Shown: one piece after another, positions 8,241 to 18,810 of the stretch
Position numbering within the stretch: the stretch's first letter is position 1
Layout of the letters: each line of letters starts with the position of its first letter
NCBI RefSeq assembly: GCF_025398175.1
Contig: NZ_CP099734.1
Location: 3,286,001 to 3,350,000, forward strand
DNA: 64,000 nt
Direction of reading: 5' to 3'
Source of the DNA: Photobacterium sp. TY1-4
GTDB lineage: Bacteria > Pseudomonadota > Gammaproteobacteria > Enterobacterales > Vibrionaceae
Notes under the pieces: model-generated
What the model was told of the DNA's origin: nothing
What the model saw: only the letters and a program-made list of their open reading frames with translations
Databases searched by the model: none
Program-made: the position numbers and the translations under genes

Positions 8241-9656
8241 ATGAACAATCTTTCCGTTGCTCAGATTGCCAAACTACTGATTGCGTTCGGCATTCCGCTC
8301 AGCATCGCTTGTCTTCCCATTGAACTTATCCCCATCGAAGGCCTCACCGTGGTCCAGCACCGCCTGCTGGCAATTTTTGCCCTGGCCGCCCTGCTCTGGG
8401 TACTGGAACCGGTGCCGGTGTTCGCCACCTCGATATTAATCATCGCCCTGGAACTCATCATGATTTCCGATAAAGGGCTGCATCTGTTCCGGGCTGAATC
8501 CGGCGCCCATCCGATGGGCGATCTCATCCCCTACACCGAGATTCTGGGGGCGTTTTCATCGCCGATTATCATTCTATTTATGGGTGGCTTTGCCCTGGCC
8601 ATTGCCGCCTCCAAATATGAGCTGGATAACAACCTGGCCCGAGTGCTGCTCAAACCGTTCGGCACCCAACCCCGCTTTATTATGCTGGGCCTGATGCTGA
8701 TCACCGCAGTGTTTTCCATGTTCATGTCGAACACCGCCACCACGGTGATGATGCTGGCTCTGCTGGCCCCGATTGTTGCCGCGGTGCCCAAAGGTGATAC
8801 CGGGATCAAGGCGCTGGTGCTGTGTATTCCCATCGCAGCCAATACCGGCGGGATCGCCACACCCATCGGCACGCCACCGAACGCCATTGCCCTGCAATAC
8901 CTGACCGGGGAGCACAGCATCAGCTTCCTCGGCTGGATGATGATCGGCCTGCCCTTTGTCATTCTCCAGCTCACCTTTGCCTGGTGGCTGCTACAAAAGC
9001 TCTTCCCGTCGACCCAGCAGCAAATGGCCCTGAAACTGGACGGGCAGTTTCAGCGCAGCTGGCAGGCTTTGGTCGTATACACCACCTTCGCCCTGACCAT
9101 TATTCTGTGGATCACCACCGCCCTGCATGGCATGAACACCTACGTCGTCGCGATCATCCCGCTGGCCGTGTTTACCCTGACCGGCATTATGGGCAAAGAG
9201 GAGCTCAAGCTCATCAACTGGGATGTACTCTGGCTAGTTGCCGGGGGGATTGCCATTGGCCTCGGCCTGGATCAGACCGGTCTGGCCGAAGCACTGGCAC
9301 ATGCGATTGACTACAGTGTACTGTCGCCCGCAGCCGTGGTGCTGGCCCTGTCGCTGATCTGCTGGTTAATGGCGAACTTTATGTCCAATACCGCTACCGC
9401 CAACCTGCTGATGCCGATTGCCGCCGCCGTGGCCGTTTCCATGGACAGCCTGGCTGCGATTGGCGGCCTGCAGGGCGTACTGGTGGTCGTGGCCTTCTCC
9501 GCTTCTCTGGGCATGATCCTCCCGGTCTCCACACCACCGAACTCCCTGGCCTACTCCACCGGGCTGATTGAAAGCAAAGACATGGCGAAAACCGGGGTGA
9601 TCCTCGGCTTAGTCGGCCTGTTCGTCGTCTACCTCGGCGCCTGGCTGCTGACCTGA
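8241..9656 (+). CDS. SLC13/DASS-family sodium:dicarboxylate symporter
   Basis: This is an inner-membrane divalent anion:sodium symporter of the INDY/DASS type, probably taking up C4-dicarboxylates such as succinate. It has about a dozen hydrophobic segments and both Ser-Asn-Thr signature motifs that bind substrate and sodium: SNTATTVMMLALL in the first half and SNTATANLLMP in the second, with TPIGTPPNAIAL and PVSTPPNSLAY hairpin motifs. The ATG at 8241 gives 471 residues. An in-frame ATG at 8199 would add 14 residues without hydrophobic or family character. The substrate is inferred from the family. Confidence 0.85.
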   Translation: MNNLSVAQIAKLLIAFGIPLSIACLPIELIPIEGLTVVQHRLLAIFALAALLWVLEPVPVFATSILIIALELIMISDKGLHLFRAESGAHPMGDLIPYTEILGAFSSPIIILFMGGFALAIAASKYELDNNLARVLLKPFGTQPRFIMLGLMLITAVFSMFMSNTATTVMMLALLAPIVAAVPKGDTGIKALVLCIPIAANTGGIATPIGTPPNAIALQYLTGEHSISFLGWMMIGLPFVILQLTFAWWLLQKLFPSTQQQMALKLDGQFQRSWQALVVYTTFALTIILWITTALHGMNTYVVAIIPLAVFTLTGIMGKEELKLINWDVLWLVAGGIAIGLGLDQTGLAEALAHAIDYSVLSPAAVVLALSLICWLMANFMSNTATANLLMPIAAAVAVSMDSLAAIGGLQGVLVVVAFSASLGMILPVSTPPNSLAYSTGLIESKDMAKTGVILGLVGLFVVYLGAWLLT

Positions 9657-9885
9657 CCACTATATGCATCCAATGCAATACTTCTCCAACGTGAAGGCAG
9701 TGTGACTGCCTTCACTTCCCCCACCTTTGGACAAGATTTGTAAGCAACATCACGGTATTCCCGCAAGTAGTCATCAATGATTGCTCCGACTCGCCGATAA
9801 AACACCCAACACGATGCAATAAAAATCATGATACCCACGGCATCCTGTGAACCACCATACTCAGGCCATGAAGTGAGAGCCCAAG

Positions 9886-11763
9886 ATGAAGCATACGATC
9901 AAGTTTAAAATCCAAGTCGCCATCGCGGTGATTATCGCCTCGGTCAGTGCCGTCCAGGCCTGGCTGTCAATTAACCAGCTCCAACAGGAAACCACCACCG
10001 CAGTCACCAACCAGATGCGGGATATCGGTCAGGCGACCAGTCGCTACATTACCGACTGGCTCAGCGCCCGACGCGATATGATGCTGGCCAACGAGCCGCT
10101 GATCGCCAATCAGGACAACGTCGACCGCGAGCTCCTGCTGACCAAACGTGCCGGCCAATTCCTGTCGGTCTATGCCGGTTTTAATGACGGCAGTATCGCT
10201 TACGGTGATAAAAGTGAAGACTGGCCGGCCGACTACGATCCCCGCACTCGCCCCTGGTATCAGGATGCGATGACCGCGGGCAAACTCATTGTCACCGAAC
10301 CTTACCAGGACTTTGACGGCAGTTTGGTGGTCAGTTTTGCCAAGCCGTTTCAGGGGCAGTACCAAGGAGTGCTGGCAGCGGATCTGACCGTCAGTCATAT
10401 CATCCGACAAGTGCTTGACCTGAAACTCGAAAACAGCGGCTATGCTTTCCTGATCGACGGTCAGCACAATATTGTTGCCTACCGGGACGAAGCACTCAGC
10501 CAGCAGCCAATCACCCGCCTGGGCAACGATCTGACCCCGGCCCTGCTCAACCAACTTCAGGCCAATCAAACCATCGGAACCATTTCGCTCGATGGCCAGG
10601 AGAAACTGATTTCTGCCGTCCCCATTGCCGGCACCGACTGGACCCTGGGCCTGATCGAAGACAAGGCCGAAGCCTTTGCCGGGATCAGCCGCCAGGTCAC
10701 CTTCATTAGCCTGGCTTCGCTGGGACTTTACCTGGTGATCGCCGTAGCCGCCGCAATGATTATCAATCGCCTGCTCAATCCCCTGAACAACCTGAGTCAG
10801 TCGGTCCGTCAGCTGGCTCAGGGCAGCGGCGACTTAACCCAGCGAATTGAAATCGAGCGTATGGATGAGATTGGCGAACTGGCCGATCACATGAATCGCT
10901 TCCTGGCACAGATCCAGACCATGATCACCGGCATTGTGAGCCAGTCTCACACCCTCAGTGAGCAGGCGGCGCGATCTGCCCGCCAAACCGAGCAGGCCAA
11001 CCATAAAGTGGCAGAGCAGCAGAACGACATTAACCAAATCGCGACCGCCATTCACGAAATGTCAGCGACCTCCGGGGAAGTGGCCAGCCATGCCGAACTC
11101 ACCGCGTCGGCCGCACAGGCTTCAACCACCGCCTGCGAAGCCGGTCAGCACGTGATTGGCCAAAACCGCAACGCCATTACCCAACTGGCCGATCAAATTC
11201 AGGATGCCGCGGGCGTGATCCATGAGCTCGAAGCCAACGCGCAGAACATTAACCAGATCCTCTCCACCATTCAGGGCATTGCCGAGCAAACCAACCTGCT
11301 GGCGCTCAACGCCGCTATTGAAGCCGCCCGGGCCGGGGAACAAGGGCGCGGGTTTGCCGTGGTCGCCGATGAAGTGCGGGTGCTGAGCCAGCGCACCCAC
11401 GATTCGACGGAGGAGATCCGCAGCATGATCGAAACCTTGCAACAAAATACCCGCCAGGCGGTCGACAGCATGGAAGCCAGCACTGGCCTCGCCGGACAAA
11501 GCGTCGACTTTGCGGCAGCGGCCAGTGACAGCCTGACCCAAATCACCACCGCAATCACTGAAATCTCCGATATGGCGACCCAAATTGCCAGCGCCGCCGA
11601 AGAGCAACGGGCGGTGAGTGAAGATATCAGCCGCAACACCCAGGCGATCAAAGATGTTTCCGATCATCTGGCCGAACAGACCCGCGATGTGAATCAGAGC
11701 AGTCAGGCCATCCACAGCGCCGCCGAGACCATGCGCGAGGATATGTCTCGCTTTCGCGTGTAA
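9886..11763 (+). CDS. Methyl-accepting chemotaxis protein
   Basis: This is a 625-residue transmembrane chemoreceptor. An N-terminal membrane segment (residues about 8-27) precedes a dCache-like periplasmic sensor of about 240 residues with [11 protein letters not shown], the PAS-like ligand pocket motif of amino-acid sensors. A second membrane segment (about 275-297) leads into a HAMP domain ([18 protein letters not shown]) and the coiled-coil signalling domain. The tip sequence [34 protein letters not shown] is intact. The ligand is unknown. It stands alone, followed by a perfect hairpin at 11776-11802. Confidence 0.92.
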   Translation: MKHTIKFKIQVAIAVIIASVSAVQAWLSINQLQQETTTAVTNQMRDIGQATSRYITDWLSARRDMMLANEPLIANQDNVDRELLLTKRAGQFLSVYAGFNDGSIAYGDKSEDWPADYDPRTRPWYQDAMTAGKLIVTEPYQDFDGSLVVSFAKPFQGQYQGVLAADLTVSHIIRQVLDLKLENSGYAFLIDGQHNIVAYRDEALSQQPITRLGNDLTPALLNQLQANQTIGTISLDGQEKLISAVPIAGTDWTLGLIEDKAEAFAGISRQVTFISLASLGLYLVIAVAAAMIINRLLNPLNNLSQSVRQLAQGSGDLTQRIEIERMDEIGELADHMNRFLAQIQTMITGIVSQSHTLSEQAARSARQTEQANHKVAEQQNDINQIATAIHEMSATSGEVASHAELTASAAQASTTACEAGQHVIGQNRNAITQLADQIQDAAGVIHELEANAQNINQILSTIQGIAEQTNLLALNAAIEAARAGEQGRGFAVVADEVRVLSQRTHDSTEEIRSMIETLQQNTRQAVDSMEASTGLAGQSVDFAAAASDSLTQITTAITEISDMATQIASAAEEQRAVSEDISRNTQAIKDVSDHLAEQTRDVNQSSQAIHSAAETMREDMSRFRV

Positions 11764-11775
11764 CCCGCGACCCAG

Positions 11776-11802
11776 AGTGATCCGGCAATACGCCGGATCA
11801 CT
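11776..11802 (+). terminator. Hairpin after the chemoreceptor gene, possible terminator
   Basis: A perfect 11-bp stem AGTGATCCGGC/GCCGGATCACT with a 5-base loop lies 12 bases after the stop codon. It has no T-tract, so rho-independent action is uncertain. Confidence 0.5.
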
Positions 11803-11954
11803 CGCAGACGGCCAAATCGTGCATCAAATGCCGTCATCTCTCCAATGCATGAATCTCACCTCGCAAGCGTTTCTCCCCCAAACAGACTGAGGTATTATCC
11901 TCATTCCATGATCAGGCCCGGACGGCCAAGTGTTACAAGGAATGTCACCAACCT

Positions 11955-12854
11955 ATGCTCGGATCCGCCTCACTCGCCGAATGGTTTGCCCTCGGTGCAG
12001 CCTCACTCTGGGCGCTCAGCAGCCTGATTTCCGTTACCCCTTCGCGTCATCTGGGCGCCTTTGCCTACAGTCGCTGGCGGATGGCCTGCGTGACCCTGAT
12101 GCTGTCGGTGATGGCGCTGCTGAACGGGGGTTGGGGTACAGTGCAATGGGAGAGTGCCGGGATGATGCTGCTGTCCGGGTTGATCGGAATTTTCATCGGT
12201 GATACGGCCCTGTTTGCCTGCTTCAACCGGATCGGCCCCCGCCGGGGCGGCCTGCTGTTCGCCTGCCATGCCGTTTTCTCGGCACAGCTCGGGATCTGGC
12301 TGTTTGGGGAAACCCTGGCCGGATGGAAACTGATCGGTGGCCTGGCGGTATTTCTCGGCGTGGCCTGTGCCATTTTCTTCGGCCAGCAGCAAACCCATCT
12401 GTGGGAGAAGATCCACGGCAATTTATGGATTGCCATTGTCCTGGGTCTCACGGCAGCCCTGTGTCAGTCGCTCGGCGCGGTTATTGCCAAACCGGTGATG
12501 CAAAGCGGGATTGATCCCATCGCGGCGTCTGCCGTGCGTATGGCCAGCGCCTTCGCGGCACACAGCCTGCTGCGGCTGACCGGCGCCCGGCTGTTCCGCC
12601 CGCTCAATCCTATCACCTGGCCGATTTTCGGCATGGTCGCCCTCAACGGTTTTCTGGCCATGGCCGTCGGCATGACCCTGATCCTGTATGCGCTTCGCCA
12701 TGGAGATGTCGGCACCGTCGCGCTGCTCTCTTCAACCACGCCGATCATGGTGCTGCCGCTACTGTGGCTGCATACCGGCAACCGGCCGAATCAAAGCGCT
12801 TGGTTCGGCGCTGCCCTGGCTGTGATCGGGACAGCCTTGATCGTCACCCATTAG
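11955..12854 (+). CDS. EamA/DMT-family membrane transporter
   Basis: This is an integral membrane protein of the drug/metabolite transporter superfamily. The 299 residues form ten predicted helices in two homologous EamA halves. The first contains FAYSRWRMACVTLMLSVMALLNG and ISDTALFACFNRIGPRR-type sequence; the second ends TLILYALRHGDVGTVALLSSTTPI. AAGGAA 13 bases upstream of ATG 11955 is a plausible ribosome site. Export of a metabolite is typical of the family; the substrate cannot be told. Confidence 0.85.
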   Translation: MLGSASLAEWFALGAASLWALSSLISVTPSRHLGAFAYSRWRMACVTLMLSVMALLNGGWGTVQWESAGMMLLSGLIGIFIGDTALFACFNRIGPRRGGLLFACHAVFSAQLGIWLFGETLAGWKLIGGLAVFLGVACAIFFGQQQTHLWEKIHGNLWIAIVLGLTAALCQSLGAVIAKPVMQSGIDPIAASAVRMASAFAAHSLLRLTGARLFRPLNPITWPIFGMVALNGFLAMAVGMTLILYALRHGDVGTVALLSSTTPIMVLPLLWLHTGNRPNQSAWFGAALAVIGTALIVTH

Positions 12855-13133
12855 CCCGCCGGGACACACAAACACAACTGAGAACCATTTGCATTTAATT
12901 CAGAGATGACTTATAGTCAGCCCGTTTCGATAAGACGCCTTGAAATCCTAATCGGTCGCCTCATCGACAACGACCAGCTGTTCCCCCTGTATCAGAAAGT
13001 CCGTATCTTCTGGCGGGATACGGCCATACTGCAAAGTGTGTTTGGCCGCTTTCAAGCCGGGGTTCCCGTGCTTACGCCAGCATCACCCGGTGCGGCACTG
13101 CCGCATTCAGGGTCTGATACCGCCGCGTCTGAC

Positions 13134-14105
13134 TCAGGCAATTGTCACCGGGAAAGCCATGACCTGATCGATATGGCTCAAGTTCTGGGCCAGCATGATC
13201 AACCGATCAATGCCCAGCGCAACACCGGCACAATCCGGAAAGCCTGCCCGCAGCGCAGCAACCAAGTGATGGTCGATCGGCTGCGGTGCCAGCCCCATCG
13301 CCTGCCGTTTACGGTTATCGGCTTCGAACCGGGCCAGTTGCTCGTCCCCGTCTGCCAGCTCATGAAACCCATTCGCCAGCTCGATTCCCTGAAAATACAC
13401 TTCAAACCGCTCAGCTACCCTGTCATCCGCCGGGTTGATCTGCGCCAGCGCGGCCTGTGATGCCGGAAAATCATAAACAAATGCCGGGGTCGTCTGGCCG
13501 ATGTTCGGTTCAATACCGATACTGAACAGCAGTTGCAGCAAAGTATCACGATCAGTTTCCGGCTCAGCAATATCCGCCAGTCCGAGTGGGCCGGCCGCTG
13601 CTTTCAACGCGTCCATGTCGGCCGTCAGCGGGCAAACACCCAATACCGTCAAAAAAGCCTGCTGATAGGTCATCCGTTCGGCACGGCCACACTGGAGCAC
13701 CAGCTGCAGCAACGCCTCCATTTCATCCATCAGCGCATGGTGATCGAACCCCGGGCGATACCATTCCAGCATGGTAAATTCCGGATTGTGGAAGCGGCCG
13801 GATTCTTCATTGCGAAACGACTTACAAATCTGGTAAATCGGCCCGCTGCCGGCCGCCAACAGGCGTTTCATGTGAAACTCCGGGCTGGTCATCAGATACA
13901 GCGTCTGGCCTGAAGCGAACCCCGGCCCGACAAATTCAGTCTGGAACGTATGCAAGTGGATATCGGTCACCGTCGCTTGGCTCATCGCCGGGGTGTCCAC
14001 CTCCAGCACGTCACGGCGGGCAAAGAAATCGCGGATCGATGCAATAATCGCAGCGCGCTGTTTCAGTTGCGCGATCGAAGCAGTAGGTTGCCAGTGCTGA
14101 GTCAT
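13134..14105 (-). CDS. epmA: EF-P--(R)-beta-lysine ligase
   Basis: EpmA (PoxA/GenX) is a truncated class II lysyl-tRNA synthetase paralogue that attaches (R)-beta-lysine to elongation factor P. The 323 residues match the family length and lack the anticodon-binding domain. Class II motifs are visible: [16 protein letters not shown], the motif-2 stretch [26 protein letters not shown], and motif 3 [14 protein letters not shown]. It is divergent from frdA across about 500 bases; its substrate efp and partner epmB lie 4 kb away on the other side of the frd operon. Confidence 0.94.
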   Translation of the reverse strand: MTQHWQPTASIAQLKQRAAIIASIRDFFARRDVLEVDTPAMSQATVTDIHLHTFQTEFVGPGFASGQTLYLMTSPEFHMKRLLAAGSGPIYQICKSFRNEESGRFHNPEFTMLEWYRPGFDHHALMDEMEALLQLVLQCGRAERMTYQQAFLTVLGVCPLTADMDALKAAAGPLGLADIAEPETDRDTLLQLLFSIGIEPNIGQTTPAFVYDFPASQAALAQINPADDRVAERFEVYFQGIELANGFHELADGDEQLARFEADNRKRQAMGLAPQPIDHHLVAALRAGFPDCAGVALGIDRLIMLAQNLSHIDQVMAFPVTIA

Positions 14106-14604
14106 AACTTCTGTCTTACTTGTATCTGGGATGAAAAGAGGCGCAGAGTGTAGCAGACTCCTCCCCGGGCATCAGCATGCCTTCCTGGTGAATCTCAGAC
14201 TGCCAATGCCGACACCGGGCAAACCACAACACAAACACAGCCTGATAACACTTCCGTCACCCAGGTGACATAATGGATACATTCCTCGCCTGCACACGCT
14301 TTCCTATTCGCAACTTTGTTTTTTAAATGAATCAGTTGCAACCAAGATTAGAAACACAATTTTTACGAGCCAGAAATAACTCATCCAAGCCGAAAACGCG
14401 CTGTAACAATATGCAAACATGGGCACCTGTGATAGTTATCACACTTCCCGTAATCAGCTGCTACTTTTGGGCTATTTCCCTGAAAAAGCTGCGTCTAAAT
14501 CAAATTTTCTATCGATAGCGTTGCATAGAATGATTTTAGGATTTCAAGGATAGGCGCGCTCCGGCGGCCTTTTTCAATTTTCGTCTTACCTTCGGAGGAT
14601 AGCT
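14106..14604. other. Intergenic control region between epmA and frdA
   Basis: No gene is visible. The region is AT-rich toward frdA and contains a near-perfect CRP palindrome at 14428-14443 about 160 bases before the frdA start. Confidence 0.6.
14428..14443 (+). promoter_or_regulatory. CRP-type operator upstream of frdABCD
   Basis: TGTGATAGTTATCACA is a perfect TGTGA-N6-TCACA palindrome. CRP control of fumarate reductase is the simplest reading. The related FNR half-site TTGAT is not matched exactly. Confidence 0.7.
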
Positions 14605-16410
14605 GTGAAGACTATTACCACAGATATCGCTGTAATCGGTGCTGGTGGTGCCGGCCTACGCGCGGCCATCGCAGCAGCAGAAGCCAACCCAGAGCTGAAT
14701 ATTGCTCTGATCTCTAAGGTCTACCCAATGCGCTCCCACACCGTGGCCGCGGAAGGGGGCTCTGCCGCCGTCATCAAAGATGAGGACAGCCTGGACAACC
14801 ACTTCAATGACACCGTCGGCGGCGGTGACTGGCTGTGCGAGCAGGACGTGGTCGAGTATTTCGTCGAGAATGCCACCCGCGAAATGACCCAGCTCGAGCA
14901 ATGGGGCTGCCCGTGGAGTCGTAAAGAGAACGGCGAAGTCAACGTCCGCCGTTTCGGCGGAATGAAGGTCGAGCGAACCTGGTTTGCCGCCGATAAAACC
15001 GGCTTCCACATGCTGCACACCCTGTTCCAGACCTCCATCAAATACAAACAGATCCAGCGCTTTGATGAGTACTTTGTCGTCGATCTGCTGGTGGATGACG
15101 GCCAGGCCCAGGGCCTGATTGCGATCCACATGTCCGAAGGTGAGCTGATCTGCATTAAAGCCAAGTCGGTGATCCTGGCTACCGGCGGTGCCGGCCGGGT
15201 TTACCACTGCAACACCAACGGCGGGATTGTCACCGGCGACGGCATGGCCATGGCGTATCGCCACGGCGTTCCTCTGCGCGATATGGAATTCGTGCAGTAC
15301 CACCCGACCGGCCTGCCCGGCACCGGGATCCTGATGACCGAAGGGTGTCGCGGCGAAGGCGGTATTATCGTCAATAAAAACGGCTACCGTTACCTGCAAG
15401 ACTACGGCATGGGCCCGGAAACGCCGATTGGCCAGCCGAAAAACAAATACATGGAACTGGGGCCACGGGACAAAGTCTCCCAGGCGTTCTGGCATGAACA
15501 GCAAAAAGGCAACACCATCGAGCACCCGCTGGGCGATGTAGTCCACCTGGATCTGCGCCACCTGGGCGAAGAGTACCTGCGCGAGCGCCTGCCGTTTATC
15601 TGCGAGCTGGCCAAGGCCTACGTCAATGTCGACCCGGTCAAAGAGCCGATCCCGATCCGTCCGACCGTGCACTACACCATGGGCGGGATTGAAACCAACA
15701 GCCGCAACGAAACCCGGATCAAGGGCCTGTTCGCGGTCGGCGAATGTTCCTCAGTTGGCCTGCATGGTGCCAACCGCCTCGGTTCGAACTCCCTGGCAGA
15801 GCTGGTCGTCTTCGGCCGGGTGGCCGGTGAAGGGGCTGTCGCGCGTGCGGCCGAATTCAAAGGCTGGAACGACGCTACTATCAACGCCCAAATCCGTGAG
15901 GTTCAGGCACGCATCGACACCCTGATGAATCAGAAAGGCGATGAAAACTGGGCTGATATCCGCACCGAAATGGGTCAGTCCATGGAAGCGGGCTGCGGGA
16001 TCTACCGCCAGGAAGATCTGATGCAGGCCACCATCGACAAACTGGCCGAGCTGCGCGAACGCTACAAGCGCATCAGCATCAAGGACAAAGGCAAGGTCTT
16101 CAATACCGATCTGCTGTACGCCATTGAGATCGGCTACAGCCTGGAAGTGGCCGAAGCCATGGCGCACTCTGCCCTGCTTCGCCGCGAGTCCCGCGGTGCC
16201 CACCAACGTCTGGATGAAGGCTGTACCGAGCGGGATGACGAGCACTTCCTGAAGCATACGCTGGCCTTCTACAACGGCGATCAGGCACCGAAGATTGAGT
16301 ACAGTGAAGTCACCATTACCAAATCTCAGCCGAAAGCCCGACTGTATGGTGCCGCCGCCGAAGAGGCCGCCGCCAAAGAAGCCGCAGAGCAGAAGAAGGA
16401 GCAGGCCTAA
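14605..16410 (+). CDS. frdA: Fumarate reductase flavoprotein subunit
   Basis: FrdA is the covalent-FAD catalytic subunit of quinol:fumarate reductase, used in anaerobic respiration. The 601-residue protein starts at GTG 14605 after GGAGG. It has the Rossmann motif [16 protein letters not shown], the FAD-histidine region [13 protein letters not shown] and the active-site stretch [26 protein letters not shown]. The C-terminus is rich in Ala/Glu/Lys. It is the first gene of a compact four-gene operon; its stop overlaps the frdB start as TAATG. Confidence 0.97.
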   Translation: MKTITTDIAVIGAGGAGLRAAIAAAEANPELNIALISKVYPMRSHTVAAEGGSAAVIKDEDSLDNHFNDTVGGGDWLCEQDVVEYFVENATREMTQLEQWGCPWSRKENGEVNVRRFGGMKVERTWFAADKTGFHMLHTLFQTSIKYKQIQRFDEYFVVDLLVDDGQAQGLIAIHMSEGELICIKAKSVILATGGAGRVYHCNTNGGIVTGDGMAMAYRHGVPLRDMEFVQYHPTGLPGTGILMTEGCRGEGGIIVNKNGYRYLQDYGMGPETPIGQPKNKYMELGPRDKVSQAFWHEQQKGNTIEHPLGDVVHLDLRHLGEEYLRERLPFICELAKAYVNVDPVKEPIPIRPTVHYTMGGIETNSRNETRIKGLFAVGECSSVGLHGANRLGSNSLAELVVFGRVAGEGAVARAAEFKGWNDATINAQIREVQARIDTLMNQKGDENWADIRTEMGQSMEAGCGIYRQEDLMQATIDKLAELRERYKRISIKDKGKVFNTDLLYAIEIGYSLEVAEAMAHSALLRRESRGAHQRLDEGCTERDDEHFLKHTLAFYNGDQAPKIEYSEVTITKSQPKARLYGAAAEEAAAKEAAEQKKEQA

Positions 16411-17150
16411 TGTCAGCCAATCGTATTCAGAACATTGAAATTCTGCGTTATGACCCGGAAACAGACGCAGAGCCCTACTTGCAGCGGTTCGAAGTGCCGT
16501 TCAACGAAACCATGTCGGTGCTCGATGCCCTGGGCTATATCAAGGATCACCTGGACAAGGATCTGGCCTACCGCTGGTCTTGCCGGATGGCGATCTGCGG
16601 CTCGTGCGGGATCATGGTCAACCAAGTGCCGAAACTGGCCTGTAAAACCTTCCTGCGGGACTACCCGAACGGACTGAAAATCGAGCCGTTGGCCAACTTC
16701 GCTATCGAAAAAGATTTGATTGTCGACATGACGCCGTTCATCGAGCGTCTGGAGGCCATCAAGCCTTACATCATCGGCAATGATCGCACCCCGGAAGACG
16801 GTCCGAACAACCAGACCCCGGAGCAGCTGGCGCGTTACAAGCAGTTTTCCGGTTGTATCAACTGCGGCCTGTGCTACGCGGCCTGCCCGCAGTTCGGCCT
16901 CAACCCGGAATTCATTGGTCCGGCCGCGCTGACGCTGGCGCATCGCTACAACCTCGACAGCCGGGATCACGGTGCTGACGAGCGGATGAAGCTGATCAAC
17001 GGCGAAAACGGCGCCTGGGGCTGCACCTTTGTCGGCTACTGCTCTGAAGTATGTCCGAAGAGCGTGGATCCGGCAGCAGCGGTCAACCAAGGCAAAGTGG
17101 AATCGTCCAAAGATTTCGTCATTGCCATGCTGAAACCTCAGGAGGCCTAA
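16410..17150 (+). CDS. frdB: Fumarate reductase iron-sulfur subunit
   Basis: FrdB transfers electrons from the membrane quinol site to FrdA through three clusters. The [2Fe-2S] site is in [21 protein letters not shown], and [12 protein letters not shown] with [11 protein letters not shown] carries the [4Fe-4S] and [3Fe-4S] clusters. The 246 residues match the family. Its start overlaps the frdA stop and frdC begins two bases after its own stop, so the subunits are probably translationally coupled. Confidence 0.97.
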   Translation: MSANRIQNIEILRYDPETDAEPYLQRFEVPFNETMSVLDALGYIKDHLDKDLAYRWSCRMAICGSCGIMVNQVPKLACKTFLRDYPNGLKIEPLANFAIEKDLIVDMTPFIERLEAIKPYIIGNDRTPEDGPNNQTPEQLARYKQFSGCINCGLCYAACPQFGLNPEFIGPAALTLAHRYNLDSRDHGADERMKLINGENGAWGCTFVGYCSEVCPKSVDPAAAVNQGKVESSKDFVIAMLKPQEA

Positions 17151-17152
17151 GG

Positions 17153-17536
17153 ATGAGCAACCGTAAACCCTATGTTCGCGAAATGAAGCGCACCTGGTGG
17201 AAAGACCATCCTTTCTACCGTTTCTACATGCTGCGTGAAGCCACCGTGCTACCGCTGATCTTCTTCACCCTGTGCCTGACCTTCGGTTTGGGCTGCCTGG
17301 TGAAAGGTCCGGAAGCCTGGCAAGGCTGGCTGAGCTTTATGGCCAACCCGGTTGTGATTGTCCTGAACCTGTTGGCGCTGGCCGGCAGCCTGTTCCATGC
17401 CCAGACGTTCTTCAGCATGATGCCGCAGGTGATGCCGATCCGCATCAAAGGCAAAGTGCTGGATAAGAAAATTATCGTCCTGGGGCAGTGGGCCGCGGTC
17501 GCAGCCATCACCCTGTTTGTTCTGATCCTGGTGTAA
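17153..17536 (+). CDS. frdC: Fumarate reductase membrane anchor subunit C
   Basis: FrdC is one of the two membrane anchors that hold FrdAB on the inner membrane and form the quinol site. The 127-residue protein begins [20 protein letters not shown], the conserved N-terminus, and has three hydrophobic segments. ATG 17153 follows GGAGG. The open frame extends further upstream but that part overlaps frdB. Confidence 0.95.
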   Translation: MSNRKPYVREMKRTWWKDHPFYRFYMLREATVLPLIFFTLCLTFGLGCLVKGPEAWQGWLSFMANPVVIVLNLLALAGSLFHAQTFFSMMPQVMPIRIKGKVLDKKIIVLGQWAAVAAITLFVLILV

Positions 17537-17546
17537 GGAGAGCCCT

Positions 17547-17909
17547 GTGATTAATCTCAACCCGAAACGTTCTGACGAGCCGGTCTGGTGGGGCTTGTTT
17601 GGTGCCGGCGGCACCTGGTTTGCCATGCTGACCCCGGTCACCGTGCTGGTACTGGGGATCATGGTGCCGTTGGGCATCATCGATACCGAAGCCATGAGCT
17701 ACGAGCGCGTCTCCGGCTTTGTCACCAGTATTATCGGCGCCCTGTTCACCATCGCGACGCTGGCGCTGCCGATGTGGCACGCTATGCACCGCGTACACCA
17801 CGGCATGCACGATCTGAAATTCCACACCGGCGTGGCCGGCAAAGTGGCTTGCTACGCCTCGGCGTTTCTGATCTCGGCCCTGGCGGTGATTTTCGTGTTC
17901 ATGATCTAA
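17547..17909 (+). CDS. frdD: Fumarate reductase membrane anchor subunit D
   Basis: FrdD is the second membrane anchor. It is 120 residues from GTG 17547 after AAGGAG, with three membrane segments and the conserved [16 protein letters not shown]-terminus and [11 protein letters not shown] region. It is the last gene of the operon, followed by a strong terminator. Confidence 0.95.
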   Translation: MINLNPKRSDEPVWWGLFGAGGTWFAMLTPVTVLVLGIMVPLGIIDTEAMSYERVSGFVTSIIGALFTIATLALPMWHAMHRVHHGMHDLKFHTGVAGKVACYASAFLISALAVIFVFMI

Positions 17910-17927
17910 TGCCACACTGATCCCATC

Positions 17928-17955
17928 AAAAAGCACCGCCGGGCGGTGCTTTTTT
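17928..17955 (+). terminator. Rho-independent terminator of frdABCD
   Basis: The stem AAAAAGCACCGCC/GGCGGTGCTTTTT has a T6 tail 18 bases after frdD. Confidence 0.95.
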
Positions 17956-18164
17956 CATTTCATCTGGCTCGATATCAAAAAGAGAAGCCCCTGACAACTG
18001 CGCACATCCGACTATTTCGTTTGCTTGTCTGATGTCAGCTGATCGCTTTTCTCCAGCATCCCCAAGGCCCCCAAACCGGTGATCACATCCAGATTAGTGG
18101 TCATTTTGCCGCCCGCGATTATCCATCGCTGAAACATCGCTCGAAAAAAGCCAAACAACAGGCA

Positions 18165-18195
18165 TAAAAAAAGGCCGCCGCAGCGACCTTTTTTG
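18165..18195 (-). terminator. Terminator of efp
   Basis: On the minus strand GGTCGC/GCGGCC closes a short loop and is followed by a T7 tract, 15 bases after the efp stop. The A-tract on the other side may allow bidirectional use. Confidence 0.8.
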
Positions 18196-18210
18196 AAGCT
18201 ATCGGGTAGC

Positions 18211-18777
18211 TTATTTTACGCGGCTGACGTATTCAGCAGAGCGCGTATCGACCTTGATCACTTCACCGATCTGGATGAACAGTGGTACACGAACCACTGC
18301 ACCGGTGGTCAGCGTCGCCGGCTTACCGCCAGTACCCTGCGTATCCCCTTTCAGACCTGGATCGGTTTCAACCACTTCCAGCTCAACAAAGTTTGGTGGA
18401 GTCACGGCGATTGGGTTACCGTTCCACAGCGTCAGCGTACAGGTGTTGTTCTCAACCAGCCACTTCGCGTTGTCACCGACCGCTTTGGTATCCGCAGCGA
18501 TTTGCTCGAACGTCTCGTTATTCATGAAGTGGAAGAACTCACCGTCGGTGTACAGGTAATCCAGCTCGTTATCAACGACATCAGCCGCTTCAACAGAATC
18601 GCCAGATTTAAAAGTCTTCTCAAGAACCTTGCCAGAAAGCAGCTTGCGGATTTTAACGCGGTTGAAAGCCTGGCCTTTACCTGGCTTCACAAATTCATTT
18701 TCGATAATGACACATGGTTCATTATCTAGCATAATTTTCATTCCGCCGCGGAATTCATTGGTGCTGAAAGACGCCAT
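18211..18777 (-). CDS. efp: Elongation factor P
   Basis: EF-P relieves ribosome stalling at polyproline stretches. The 188-residue protein has the three beta-barrel domains of the family. Lys34 in the loop [10 protein letters not shown] is the residue modified by EpmA/EpmB. The start at ATG 18777 gives [12 protein letters not shown], as in E. coli. It is divergent from epmB, 33 bases apart, so the target and one of its modifying enzymes share a control region. Confidence 0.97.
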   Translation of the reverse strand: MASFSTNEFRGGMKIMLDNEPCVIIENEFVKPGKGQAFNRVKIRKLLSGKVLEKTFKSGDSVEAADVVDNELDYLYTDGEFFHFMNNETFEQIAADTKAVGDNAKWLVENNTCTLTLWNGNPIAVTPPNFVELEVVETDPGLKGDTQGTGGKPATLTTGAVVRVPLFIQIGEVIKVDTRSAEYVSRVK

Positions 18778-18810
18778 TTCTATCCTCTTAACATCTTCGA
18801 GTTGTAATTA

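Noticed and set aside
12906..13460. 184-codon plus-strand frame at the end of epmA
   Set aside because: It overlaps epmA antisense for most of its length, has no ribosome site and has no family character.
14428..14443. FNR site for frdA
   Set aside because: Half-sites read TGTGA/TCACA, the CRP consensus, not TTGAT/ATCAA.
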